From positions 55,890,397-55,954,396 of the forward strand of contig NC_087065.1 in NCBI RefSeq assembly GCF_963678635.1: 64,000 bases of DNA, in the 5' to 3' direction. A model generated the notes under the pieces. That model searched no databases, was not told the DNA's origin, and saw only the letters and a program-made list of their open reading frames with translations. The translations under genes and the position numbers were made by a program. How positions within the stretch are numbered: position 1 is the stretch's first letter; every line of letters starts with the position of its first letter. The DNA is from Symsagittifera roscoffensis (taxonomy: Eukaryota; Xenacoelomorpha; Acoela; Convolutidae). Below, in pieces: positions 20,032-30,988 of the stretch.

Positions 20032-22988
20032 TCTCTATTTGTCACTTTTTAATGCCTATACTTAACTCGATTGCTAGAGACCTTATAGTTTTATTAACAA
20101 TAATAATGACACAACACAAATAATTTTCACAAGATTCTATTAAAAAGTGACCACGAATCCCTGTATGTTACCAGAGTACAGTTTGTATAAAATTTATTCA
20201 CACTAACCGATTATAGGTGGTAAGATTTGAAAACTAGCACAATATGATGTTATCAGTCAATTTAAAAGATAGTGTACTCACTACCCAATCAAGCACAGTT
20301 TATGTTGATTTGAAATTAAAAAAAAAACAAAATATATATATTTAATGTCAGACTATGAATAGCTCCATGAAAAAAAAACGTATGTGTAATGTACTCTTAG
20401 TCTGTCGCAGTACAATAGTCGAACCTGTTTTTTAAAGAAAAAGCTTTCCCTGCTCGGTGCTGCACCAAACAGACAAAAATTTGAAGGCAGTAATTTTCTC
20501 AAGTGGGCGTCTATTGCACCCACCGAGTACTATGTTACCTATCTGCCTTTGAACTGACCGAGCTAGACCTACTAAAATCCTCAGGGCAGTCACTTTTCCC
20601 AAAAACGTATTATGTTACAATCCACACCAATGAATCACGCACTTTTTAATTTAGACTTAGTGTCGCGAATATCCGAGTTCGGACCTGTTTTGTTTTGGTC
20701 TGGTTCTTATTGAAAGACAAGTTACCAGTGCAGTCACTGATACCTAGCCTGTGTGCTACTAACCTGATACCTCTCACTTTTTAGTCTTTCTTTCGTCTAC
20801 CTAAGTCCTTTAATAAAATAATACCCTTCCGGGTTGGCACAAATAGGACCCTTCCGGACTGGCAGAATCTAGACCCCCCCGGATTGGGACCCCTCTGAGT
20901 TAGTTAATACAAGACCCCTCCGGATTTGGACCCCTCCGAATTAGCAACTATAAGACCCCTCCGGATTCGGACCCCTCCTAACTTGAAAAACCTTTGACCC
21001 CTCCGGATTGGGAGCCCTCCGGTTTTGTAAAAGTAGCTTTTCGGAGTTTACCTTCTTTCAACCTATACCCCTCCGGATACGTTCTCCGATGCAATTTTGC
21101 TCTTTCAATTAACTAGGAAGGGTATGTGCTACTTTCCTAGACCCTTCCGGATTGAAGTTAAGCCTCTTATTTGACAATTCACACTAACGGTGAAGGGTCT
21201 TATCGCTCGCCTAACTTCGGCTCGATTAAGGTTTTGCTGTGCCTTTAGCCTTCCCTTTTCGTCTAGCACAGCCTAAAGTTACTTTATTCAACCGATATCA
21301 CCTTTTAGTAGGGGTATAAGGGCTTTTCTAAAAGAAATTTATAAAACGTGAAGGGTCTACCCTTCCTAATTGGTGAATTTGCTAAAAACAATCTCAAAAA
21401 ATTTTCACGCTTATTTTTCCAAAAAACTTTTGTCCCTATCAGTAAGCTCAGCTAATTTCTGATCTATTGGTACCAAGATCAACTTGATATGCCTAGTAGT
21501 TCCCAAGTTATTAACCAAACGTCTTTTTTCTAAACTCAAGAAAATTCTCTCTTATAGGTTCCGCCTAACTTTTTCCGCAAATCTGGTCCTTTCGACCTAA
21601 AAATTATTGATCCGAGCTCAAAAGGCCTATACTTTTCTAGTTCAATGCAAAAGACCCGATCTAAAACGCTTTTGTTGAAAAAATTTGCGAAAAACTGTGC
21701 TACCTGTACCCCTCCGGATTGATGAATCCACCAAATCAAACACGTTAAGTTCGATTTCTCTGCAACCCGGAAGGCTTTCGGGTAGCGGGTTTTAAAACTT
21801 GTAGATTCACTAGTGAACATTGTCCGAACAACTATTTTTACTGTCGTAACTCAAAAATTTCAAAAAAATTTCTAAATTTATAGTGTTTCGTTTTCTCAAA
21901 AATCACGAAATTTCGGTTTTCGGTACCAAAATAGTTCCAACCACTTTCGAACTTAACTAAACCGGTTCTACCTATTGTGGTAGTGCAGTTACGATGTAAC
22001 ACACTAACTTAGCGCTTTTTTCCGTTTCAAAGAATATCGATATCTCAAAAATCGCGACTTGTGGGGGGATCAAAATATCGCTATTTTGACCCTAAAAACC
22101 GGTCTGTTTTCGTTGTTTTTGACTGAAAAACGATATAAGACTATTAATATAGGCTATATATTTAATAATAGTAGTAATACTATACCCCTTCGGGTTTGTT
22201 TAATATCCGAATTAAGGTGCTTAACTCGGATATTCGCAGTTCGGTGAAGGGTCACTACAGTGCAGCACTGTCGAGCCCCCCACAGATTACTATCTTAATT
22301 TTTGTACCAAAAGGGACACAAAACTTGCTAACGATACCCAACAGTCGATTGTTGTTGACGTTGAGCCCCTTCTTGTTGCTCCTTGTACTGCTTGCCGGAT
22401 TAGTCTTCTCCCAAGACCCTTCCGAATTGAGCGCAAATCAGCTGACCCTTCCGGATTGAGCGCAATTTATCATTTACGTGCTTAATTGCTCAAATAACCC
22501 TACAGTACAAGCCTCACAAACGGGCTACAAAACTGATCGTAACAATCCTGACTGATATAAATGCCTGTAACAACAATATATCTATCAACAACAAACGGGA
22601 GGGTCGGATCACATCTTGTCTGGGGGGATGATTTCTACTGATTTTTTTACTTTTTTACTGTTTTTGGTTTTTTCGTATATTTTTTTATGTTTTTTGTTTT
22701 TCTTGGTACTTTACTACTTTTTGTTTGGTTTTATATATATCTTTAAGTTTTTTTGGTCACAAACCATTCAGGAGATGACGGGACCGCGAATCCCCCCACC
22801 CTTCCTGGTTCGTGAATTTTCGGTCTTAACTAAGTTAAAAAGCTATTCACGGTAATCCGGAAGGCTTCCGCGTTCCGAACTACCCTTCCGCCCCGGCGGT
22901 TAAGGCCTATTAAGGGCGTTAATGTGAGCATCCGCTAGGCGCGGAGTGCTCGTTAACGGTTCTGCCGGTCATGATGTTAAAAGAATAA
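20032..22988 (-). other. Element A 5' leader
   Basis: About 3 kb lie between the PBS and gag with no convincing coding sequence. The leader holds many copies of a short CCGGA motif (separate entry). An A-rich stretch at about 22620-22760, on the minus strand, resembles the A-rich stretch in the B leader (about 27045-27125). The unusual length is shared with B. Confidence 0.7.
20820..21160 (-). repeat. Clustered CAATCCGGAAGGG/CAATCCGGAGGGG motif repeats
   Basis: On the plus strand, variants of CCCCTCCGGATTGG or CCCTTCCGGATTG occur about a dozen times in 340 bp at irregular 15-40 bp spacing. More copies lie at about 21711, 22185, 22418, 22444, 22855, 23487, 23543, 23868 and, in the other LTR, 210. 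Both orientations occur, though mostly one. Counts are by eye. Confidence 0.8.
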
Positions 22989-23003
22989 CACCCAGGAGCG
23001 CCA
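22989..23003 (-). promoter_or_regulatory. Element A primer binding site
   Basis: On the minus strand TGGCGCTCCTGGGTG lies 12 nt after the LTR end. The identical 15-mer follows the B 5' LTR, although the surrounding leader sequences have diverged. It starts with TGG, as expected for pairing with a tRNA CCA end. The primer tRNA is not identified. Confidence 0.7.
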
Positions 23004-23015
23004 TAAAAACATCTA

Positions 23016-23939
23016 TGTAACATTCGCCCGGAACATACATATCGACGGAAAACAAAACTAAGTCTTAAGACGACTGGCTAACGTCTAAACAGAGCTTTGC
23101 ATGCTTTTCACTGTCTCTACCAAGCCAGTACTTTCGGTGGTCTTTTCTAACATCGGGTCGACAAAAACGTTGCTGCTTCCGGCTTCGGTCAAAACACTCA
23201 AATTAACTAGATTACATGCAGAAATAGTGAGCTCATGGCTGGGTCTCAGTATCCCCAGACCACGAGGTCACTCCTAAAAACAGGGCTACTGCTATTGATT
23301 ATATTACTATTCTTTTTGTTCAGTAGATAAAAATCATCATCTCCATCGAAGATGGATCAACCCTTTCCCCCAACTCCTAGCTTCTCATCCTTATCAAAAT
23401 GAATCCAGATGTTAATTAAATTCAAATCAGGACATGACAAGAAGCTAAAAGTATATATAACAGCCTAAAAGTTTCAGTCCCGAAACCCTTCCGGATTCTT
23501 GAATCCACTGAATCAAGCTCGCTAATCTTGACTTCCTCTTAATCCGGAAGGCTGTCCTCCACCCTTCACCGTTGTCTGCAACGGCCCTGCATTTATTGTA
23601 GCGACACAATAGTTGCAACTCGGAGTGTTCACTGCTATTTCTGCAATCGGCTATTGTTTTTTCTCACAATTTTCGTACTTCTCATCCGCGCAACTAATGT
23701 TGTTGTGTTTTTCTTTTACTTCCTTCCCAAAATGGCCGTTTCTGACGTTTCTCAGAAATGTTACGTCATCACTTCGAATTTTTAAAATTTTAAAATACCA
23801 GAATAATCTAGCCCTCACCGTTTGGCCAATCGTTCCAATAACGTTCTTAATTCTTAATAATCATCAATCCGGAAGGCTCGCTGCTAAAATTTCGAATTCT
23901 GCAGAGATTGCATTTTTCACATTCTGGTCGAATGTCACA
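23016..23939 (-). repeat. Element A 5' LTR (924 bp)
   Basis: The ends on the minus strand are TGTGACATT (23939) and GAATGTTACA (23016). The right 277 bp match positions 1-277. A GGTTGATCCATC hairpin at about 23341-23362 also occurs in the B LTR. A minus-strand AATAAA lies at 23592-23597. Three AATCCGGAAGG-type motifs are present. Confidence 0.9.
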
Positions 23940-24725
23940 TTGACTGCAATATGATCTGAGTGAATTCTGTTTCTTAATCAACATTTGCTGACATTCTGAA
24001 TCGAACCATTCCGTTTTCAACACATTTTTTGGTTTAAAATGACGAACAAATTTTTTTTCGATAGGAGCATGTGGCTGAAGAGCACTAGAAATTAAATAAA
24101 TCATCGTCGAGAACATGTTTTGTGCGTCTGTACATTGATATAAGAGATACCAAGGAAGAGCGGAGAGTGTATTGCAAAATTCATTTTTCTGATAATTTTT
24201 CTTATTGAAAGTCGAAATTATCCTCGGTAAACTTTTGCCGCATTTTATATCCTTCAAAATAAATGAAGCAAAATGGTCGGTTTTATAAGGTGTATCTAAA
24301 CAAAATTCAATGCCGTTTGTTTCATAGTCACTGATAGTGTAGTCGATATGAGTTTTAGTTGAGGAACTAATTCTGGTCTCATCGTTTGGACAAAAACCTT
24401 CAATTCATATGGAATAATTATAGAATCTAAATTTTCTTTTTCTTTGCTATCCAGATAATTAATGTTATAATCACCCAGAAGCGTAATTTTATTAGAAACT
24501 GAAAGTGCATTATCTATGTTAAGCGTTAATTGTTTCAAAAAATCAGTAAAGTTTGATCTGCTAGGATTATAACACAAATTAACTAACATTTTTTCTTTAC
24601 TGGAAATGTTAAAAGTAGATTTGCACTCAACCCACACTGAGTCATATTTTTCTTTATCAAATAAATTTAAATCAGGCCTCAATTTCGGAGCCAATTTGAC
24701 TGGTATATATTGAGTTCTAATGATT
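23940..24725 (-). pseudogene. LINE fragment: apurinic-type endonuclease domain, interrupted by element A
   Basis: Two minus-strand open pieces (24296-24694 and 23940-24257) are one endonuclease domain joined across a single frameshift near 24300-24390. The block LLGDYNINYL matches the GDFN motif of LINE endonucleases, and a later YKTDH matches the SDH motif. The frame then enters the linker before RT (ALQPHAPIEKK ... TEWFDSECQQ) and stops at the LTR of A at 23939. The RT part should lie left of the A 3' LTR, outside the window. The type looks CR1/Jockey-group. Confidence 0.8.
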
Positions 24726-24859
24726 CAATACTAATGCTGTTTTATATAGTAAACTAAGTGTTCTTTCTTCACATTTGAGTTTTTACTATAAAAGTTTTAA
24801 TTTTCGAACGTTATGTTTCTGTTTTGCAAAATTGTGTAACCCAGTCTTTACCAGTCGCC

Positions 24860-25150
24860 TTACCATACTAATGATTCTTATGCTAGGCGCTTCTTTCTAA
24901 TTGATGCCTCGGTGTTATAACTTCTCTGCGCCGAGTTTCTGGAATTTGATCTTTCTGCAAGTTTTTTTGTCGAAAAAAAATTGTATGTGTAAATTAAAAA
25001 TTGCTTTCCTAAATAGTGAATTTCTCCCAAGCTGCACATGTTCTTTTAAGCCTATCCATCACAAGCTTTTTTGCAATATTGTCATCTCGCGCGCTAGATT
25101 TGTATTTTAAGGCTTATCACAGCCTGAATTGTTGCGATAAACTAAAAAAA
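24860..25150 (+). pseudogene. Second LINE 3' fragment, plus strand
   Basis: A short frame (24901-25110) reads MPRCYNFSAPSFWN, which fits the end of a Jockey-group LINE RT (the F-S-AP-x-WN-x-LP type). It is followed by a short 3' region ending in an A-rich stretch (about 25143-25152). The copy is short and decayed. The orientation is opposite to the other two LINE fragments. Confidence 0.5.
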
Positions 25151-25164
25151 AATCGAAGCTAATA

Positions 25165-25897
25165 AGTCAAGTCAAGTTTTTTATGACCATTAGGCAGTGC
25201 CTCTTGTGGTCATTTCAAATGTTCTTTCCTAACTCCGTTCGAATTCGTACATGTCAGTTCTAATCGCTTTCCAATGTTTGTCCAGTTTCCACTTCAATTC
25301 GTCGATGGTCTTGCTTTGCACTGTTTCCTGTGGCAGATTGTTCCAGTCGAGAGGTGCTCTTATCGTGAAGAATTTTTTTCGCATTTCTAGATTTGCTTTA
25401 CATTTCTATCATTGTCCCTCTTTTCCTTCTGTATTCCAGCGATGATAGATTCAATTCTTTAAGGCGTTCGTAATAGGATAAATTTTTTATACCACTATCT
25501 AGACGCATCGATCTTCTTGGTACGTTTTCTAAGATCTTTTGATGCTTGATCAACCTTGGGTGCCAGATTAAGTTCGCAAATTCGAGGTGTGGCCGTATCA
25601 AGCATTTGTAGATGTTTAAAAACACTTGTTTCGTGACTTTAGTGAAGCTTTTCTTAATTACTGCTATCATGCCGTTTGCCTTATTGGCTTTTTTAATGAT
25701 GTGTGTTTCGAATGTCAGTTTGTTGTCAAGCCAGATACCCAGGTCTTTTTCGAGTTGCACTTCTTTAATGTTTTCGCCATTGAGTTTATAATTCCTCTCC
25801 ATATCCAATTTCTTGGTTCCTATTGTCATGTGAACACATTTGTCGATATTAAAAGACTTTGGCCAGACCAATTGTCAATAAAAGATCAATTGCCAAC
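25165..25897 (-). pseudogene. LINE RT C-terminal fragment, interrupted by element B
   Basis: The frame 25398-25871 reads FNIDKCVHMTIG, LEKDLGIWLDNKLTFETHI and KCLIRPHLEFANLIWHP, typical of the RT C-terminal region of CR1-like LINEs. After one frameshift it continues to WNNLPQETVQSKTIDELKWK and stops near 25233. The 3' end carries a short TTGAC-type repeat near 25165. An in-frame stop lies close to the B LTR at 25898. Confidence 0.8.
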
Positions 25898-26806
25898 TGT
25901 GCCAGTCGGTCATATTTGGAAGTTTGACCTTGAGAGAAGCAAAAAACACTTAATTTTGGGGTGAAATTTAATTTTTCAAAAATTCGAATGGAGCCTGTCA
26001 TGCACGATTTTCTCGCGATAACTGAAAGTCAAAAAAGAGAAGTCAGAACAATCGAGTGACAATCGCGGGAAAGTTGCAAGAGAAATCAGTAGGAAATTGC
26101 TATTCGCAATTTCCGTCACAGTATTAATCTAGAGTAGAGCTGTCCCATTCGAAACAGAAAGAAGCGTATTCCCACGAACTGGATTATTGTGACTTGACTG
26201 GAGTATTATTCTAAACTGGACTAGAGTGAACCTTCGGTGGAAAGGTGGACAGCTTGAGTGTCCCAATGGTTCACGAGAAACTATAGTCTAGAGTACAAAC
26301 TTGTTCTTGTTGTTAAAACTGACAAACGTTAAACTCATTTTAGTTACATTATTTAATTCTCGAGTTAATTACCGACTGAAGTACTTCCCTTTCTTGAGCG
26401 TGCTACAATGTGAGTACTAATTTAAATTTCTAGAGTGTGTTTTATAATTGTTATGTTGAGGTAAGGCGAGTTTCAGGTTGATCCATCTGAAATGGATCAA
26501 AGTTCCACTGTCTAATAAAAAGTAACTTAACGGATTGTTCCGACCCGGTTTTTAACGGCGTTCATGTATTTTGGGTATCTAGAGACCTAAGTATGAGGAC
26601 GTTCTTAATTCTAGAGTGGGGGGATATTTTAGTAGTAGCCTTTAAGCTGTAACGAGTCGTAGTCTCATGTCACAAACGAACCGAATTGGCTCCGACTGAT
26701 TTGAGGTAGAAAAACACAAGAGATAGTGTCCCTGACTCTTGAGCCAATAGTTATAGGGCCTATTTTTCTTAAGCCTCATGTGTGACTGCAGTAGACGAAT
26801 GTTACA
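25898..26806 (+). repeat. Element B 5' LTR
   Basis: This starts TGTGCCAGTC and ends GAATGTTACA. It is identical to the 3' LTR except for about five substitutions. It contains a perfect hairpin, an AATAAA, and a GAG|GTAAGG sequence at 26458-26466 that could serve as a splice donor for subgenomic RNA. Confidence 0.95.
26478..26519 (+). promoter_or_regulatory. LTR hairpin followed by AATAAA
   Basis: TTGATCCAT-CTGAA-ATGGATCAA is a perfect 9-bp stem with a 5-nt loop (26478-26500). An AATAAA lies 13 nt downstream (26514-26519). The 3' LTR has the same pair, with AATAAA at 49709-49714. Element A has GGTTGATCCATC with its own stem in its LTR. A role in 3' end formation or RNA structure is inferred. 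Confidence 0.55.
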
Positions 26807-26817
26807 TAGTGTTTTTA

Positions 26818-26832
26818 TGGCGCTCCTGGGTG
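26818..26832 (+). promoter_or_regulatory. Element B primer binding site
   Basis: TGGCGCTCCTGGGTG lies 11 nt after the LTR end and is identical to the A site. Conservation stops soon after the 15-mer, as expected for a tRNA-primed site. The predicted primer 3' end is CACCCAGGAGCGCCA. Confidence 0.7.
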
Positions 26833-27300
26833 TTTACGACATCAAGACTACGGAGTCGAACCCACTTGAGACAGCTTCGGGCTGAATGCCCATTCTAGAG
26901 TACCGGCGGTGCGGTTCGACAGGAACGTGCAAACCTTCCGGTTGTACCGTGATAGCTTTTTAAGAAAACTCGAGAAAACTTCCTGGTACGCTCTCCGAAC
27001 GAGGCTTAGCTAACCGAGTAAAGGGGGGCAACTAGGGGGACAAAAACACGAGCAAAAAGACAAAAAGCAAAACAAAAACCAAAAAAAGAATAGAAAAAGG
27101 AACAAAAACCATAAAACGAAAAAAAGACAGTGACTTTGACACCAGATTAGTTGGATCAAACCTTGATATTAATTAAATAGTATACCCATACTGTTTTACA
27201 AGTTCGATCGTTTGGATCAACCTAGTAATTTAATCCAGTAACCTTAATAAAGAGCCCGAGTGTGGGGCGTTGTCAAGTGTTTTCAGATAGCTTGGAACTT

Positions 27301-27510
27301 AGCTGAACCAATAGGAGACTTGACTGGAAGAGGTGACCAGCCGAGTGGGAAAGTGGTTCAGGAGCACTTGAGCTGAACCAATAGGAGACTTGACTGGAAG
27401 AGGTGACCAGCCGAGTGGGAAAGTGGTTCAGGAGCACTTGAGCTGAACCAATAGGAGACTGGACTGGAAGAGGTGACCAGTCGAGTGGGAAAGTAGCCAA
27501 GAAGGATTTG
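27301..27510 (+). repeat. Three 70-bp tandem repeats
   Basis: Units start at 27301, 27371 and 27441 with AGCTGAACCAATAGGAGACT. The first two are identical by eye; the third has a few changes and a different end. Each unit ends in CACTTG next to AG, forming a CTTGAG at the joins. Confidence 0.95.
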
Positions 27511-27699
27511 GCAGTTCTCGAGTTCTCAAGTTGGGCAGAACGGGTATCGTTAAAATTCACATTACATTATAGGAAATAAGTGTAAAATTGGATAAGCGAT
27601 ATCCCCCGGTTTTGAGAAACGTTTTTACTTGAGCAGGCCTGGAGACAGGTCTACGGTTTTCTCTTGAGAGGTTTAGCACCCGGCGCTTAAGGTAATTTT

Positions 27700-27800
27700 A
27701 GGCTTAAGAAGGGGGGCTAAAAAGGGGGGAGGTTAGAAGGGGGGCTGGTTAAGTTAGAAGTGAGCGGTTGTAAATTGTAAAAAGGGGGGAAATTAGAGTA
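27700..27800 (+). repeat. G6-run cluster, possible G-quadruplex
   Basis: Four runs of six G lie within about 85 bp on the sense strand (about 27710-27795), with more G runs near 27970 and a G7 run near 28226 that is repeated in each 899-bp unit. This spacing allows RNA or DNA quadruplex formation. Only the base pattern is seen. Confidence 0.55.
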
Positions 27801-28105
27801 ACTAATTAGTCGACATCGTTGATTTAGTTACATTAGTCATTTACACGCGTTGGTCATAGGAAGCGGATATCCAAAATTGGAATTAGGTTAAGGTAGGTAC
27901 CCTGGTCGGATCGGTAGGGGGAAACGGACATAGACAGTTTTTGTGATACCCCATAAGATCGCTAGCAGGGGGGAAGGAAACGCGTGGCAATTAGGTACCA
28001 GACATTTTTTCGATAGAAGGTAGACATTTGTCACCTTTGAATTTTAGGTGGGCTCATCTTTCCGTTTTTATTACTTTTTCTAGCTTGGATTTTTGTTGCA
28101 TTTTG

Positions 28106-30790
28106 GTGAGGATTTGTGTTTAGTTTTTATACGAACAGGTGATCACAAGATACCTGCGCACAGGTTTTGGTCTCAAGTTGCTTGGAACATTGAAAGAGAG
28201 GTAATTAAAAAGAAATAAGAAAAAGGGGGGGCAGCATTTGGCTTTTAAGAGAGGGTTTTTGGGAAAATTTTACTAGAGCTTGAGTGGTGGTACAAAATAA
28301 ACAGTGAATCAAGAAGTCCCCATAACGAAGAAGAAAGAGGTCCCACCGCTCAGACACTTGTCAACAGTCTTGGGACAGTGCCAAAAAAGTCCTGGGACAG
28401 TGTTGGACCAGAACAGTCTTGATACAGTCTTGGGACAGTGGTCTTGGGACAGCGGTCTTGGGACAGTGGTCTTGGGACAGTGGTCTTGGGACAGTGGTCT
28501 TGGGACAAGGGTCTTGGGGCAGGGTCTTGGGACAGTGGTCTTGGGACAGTGGTCTTGGGACAAGGGTCTTGGGACAGGGTATTGGGACAGTGGTCTTGGG
28601 ACAGTGGTCTTGGGACAGTGGTTTTGGGACAGGGTCTTGGGACAGTGGTCTTGGGACAGTGGTCTTGGGACAAGGGTCTTGGGACAGGGTCTTGGGGCAA
28701 GGGTCTTGGGACAGTGGTCTTGGGACAGTGGTCTTGGGACAAGGGTCTTGGGACAGGGTCTTGGGACAAGGGTCTTGGGACAGTGGTCTTGGGACAGTAG
28801 TCTTGGGACACTAGCCTTGGGATAGTACTCTCAGGACAAGGGTCTTGGGACACTGACGAAGTACTGGGACAGTACCGAACAGTCTTGGGACAGTAGAAAG
28901 GAGCCTGGGACGGTACAAAGAAGAGTAGGGACGGTAACTGGAAGTCTTAGGACAGTATAAAAATTGAAGTAAAATTACAACAAGTTGTTTTAAGACAGAA
29001 TTAAGTGAGGATTTGTGTTTAGTTTTTATACGAACAGGTGATCACAAGATACCTGCGCACAGGTTTTGGTCTCAAGTTGCTTGGAACATTGAAAGAGAGG
29101 TAATTAAAAAGAAATAAGAAAAAGGGGGGGCAGCATTTGGCTTTTAAGAGAGGGTTTTTGGGAAAATTTTACTAGAGCTTGAGTGGTGGTACAAAATAAA
29201 CAGTGAATCAAGAAGTCCCCATAACGAAGAAGAAAGAGGTCCCACCGCTCAGACACTTGTCAACAGTCTTGGGACAGTGCCAAAAAAGTCCTGGGACAGT
29301 GTTGGACCAGAACAGTCTTGATACAGTCTTGGGACAGTGGTCTTGGGACAGCGGTCTTGGGACAGTGGTCTTGGGACAGTGGTCTTGGGACAGTGGTCTT
29401 GGGACAAGGGTCTTGGGGCAGGGTCTTGGGACAGTGGTCTTGGGACAGTGGTCTTGGGACAAGGGTCTTGGGACAGGGTATTGGGACAGTGGTCTTGGGA
29501 CAGTGGTCTTGGGACAGTGGTTTTGGGACAGGGTCTTGGGACAGTGGTCTTGGGACAGTGGTCTTGGGACAAGGGTCTTGGGACAGGGTCTTGGGGCAAG
29601 GGTCTTGGGACAGTGGTCTTGGGACAGTGGTCTTGGGACAAGGGTCTTGGGACAGGGTCTTGGGACAAGGGTCTTGGGACAGTGGTCTTGGGACAGTAGT
29701 CTTGGGACACTAGCCTTGGGATAGTACTCTCAGGACAAGGGTCTTGGGACACTGACGAAGTACTGGGACAGTACCGAACAGTCTTGGGACAGTAGAAAGG
29801 AGCCTGGGACGGTACAAAGAAGAGTAGGGACGGTAACTGGAAGTCTTAGGACAGTATAAAAATTGAAGTAAAATTACAACAAGTTGTTTTAAGACAGAAT
29901 TAAGTGAGGATTTGTGTTTAGTTTTTATACGAACAGGTGATCACAAGATACCTGCGCACAGGTTTTGGTCTCAAGTTGCTTGGAACATTGAAAGAGAGGT
30001 AATTAAAAAGAAATAAGAAAAAGGGGGGGCAGCATTTGGCTTTTAAGAGAGGGTTTTTGGGAAAATTTTACTAGAGCTTGAGTGGTGGTACAAAATAAAC
30101 AGTGAATCAAGAAGTCCCCATAACGAAGAAGAAAGAGGTCCCACCGCTCAGACACTTGTCAACAGTCTTGGGACAGTGCCAAAAAAGTCCTGGGACAGTG
30201 TTGAACCAGTCTTGGGACAGTGGTCTTGGGACAGCGGTCTTGGGACAGTGGTCTTGGGACAGTGGTCTTGGGACAGTGGTCTTGGGACAAGGGTCTTGGG
30301 GCAGGGTCTTGGGACAGTGGTCTTGGGACAGTGGTCTTGGGACAAGGGTCTTGGGACAGGGTATTGGGACAGTGGTCTTGGGACAGTGGTCTTGGGACAG
30401 TGGTTTTGGGACAGGGTCTTGGGACAGTGGTCTTGGGACAGTGGTCTTGGGACAAGGGTCTTGGGACAGGGTCTTGGGGCAAGGGTCTTGGGACAGTGGT
30501 CTTGGGACAGTGGTCTTGGGACAAGGGTCTTGGGACAGGGTCTTGGGACAAGGGTCTTGGGACAGTGGTCTTGGGATAGTAGTCTTGGGACACTAGCCTT
30601 GGGATAGTACTCTCAGGACAAGGGTCTTGGGACACTGACGAAGTACTGGGACAGTACCGAACAGTCTTGGGACAGTAGAAAGGAGCCTGGGACGGTACAA
30701 AGAAGAGTAGGGACGGTAACTGGAAGTCTTAGGACAGTATAAAAATTGAAGTAAAATTACAACAAGTTGTTTTAAGACAGAATTAAGACA
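28106..30790 (+). repeat. Three 899-bp tandem units, each packed with CTTGGGACAGTG short repeats
   Basis: Units begin GTGAGGATTTGTG at 28106, 29005 and 29904. Each holds a roughly 260-bp unique part and about 30 copies of a 14-20 bp repeat (GTCTTGGGACAGTG and variants). Units 1 and 2 look identical; unit 3 lacks 18 bp and has a G-to-A change. The array is a nested higher-order repeat formed very recently. It creates look-alike frames on both strands (for example 28304-28825), which I do not count as genes. Confidence 0.97.
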
Positions 30791-30988
30791 GAACAAGACT
30801 AATTGGAACCCGGTACGGTTGGGACCACAAATAAAGAAAGTTACTCGAAGATTTTAGAGAACTGGAACAAGGTTTTTATCACGTGGTATATTTTCTTTTA
30901 AGAATTTGTTTCCACAAAATTTTTTATTCTTAGAATAGAATTGTGTACATAATAATATTGTAAATAAGAGCAATTGTAAATAGAAATA

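Larger units (their letters stand above)
1..23939 (-). mobile_element. Element A: giant Ty3/Gypsy-like LTR retrotransposon, 3' LTR cut by window edge
   Basis: The direct repeat 1-277 / 23663-23939 marks the two LTRs. The right-hand 5' LTR is 23016-23939 (924 bp), so the left 3' LTR should extend about 647 bp beyond the window, and the full element should be about 24.6 kb. In element orientation the order is LTR, PBS, 3-kb leader, gag-pro-RT-RNaseH-integrase-macro (broken), ORF2 (SGNH), ORF3, ORF4, 3' junction, LTR. The visible 277 bp of LTR differ at 5 positions (about 1.8%), so A is older than B. It sits inside a LINE endonuclease fragment that resumes at 23940. A target-site duplication cannot be checked because the left flank is outside the window. 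Confidence 0.93.
26833..30988 (+). other. Element B 5' leader
   Basis: About 4.2 kb before gag with no convincing gene. It contains an A-rich stretch (about 27045-27125), a 70-bp triple repeat, G-rich runs and a 3 x 899-bp array, each listed separately. Reading frames inside the array are repeat-derived. Confidence 0.8.

Noticed and set aside
28304-28825. Identical 173-aa frame repeated at 28304, 29203 and, shortened, 30102
   Set aside because: The frames are created by the 14-20 bp repeat in the 899-bp units, are open in several frames on both strands and lack natural composition.
28360-30740. CRISPR-like appearance of the short repeats
   Set aside because: The repeats are contiguous and degenerate with no unique spacers, and the genome is eukaryotic.
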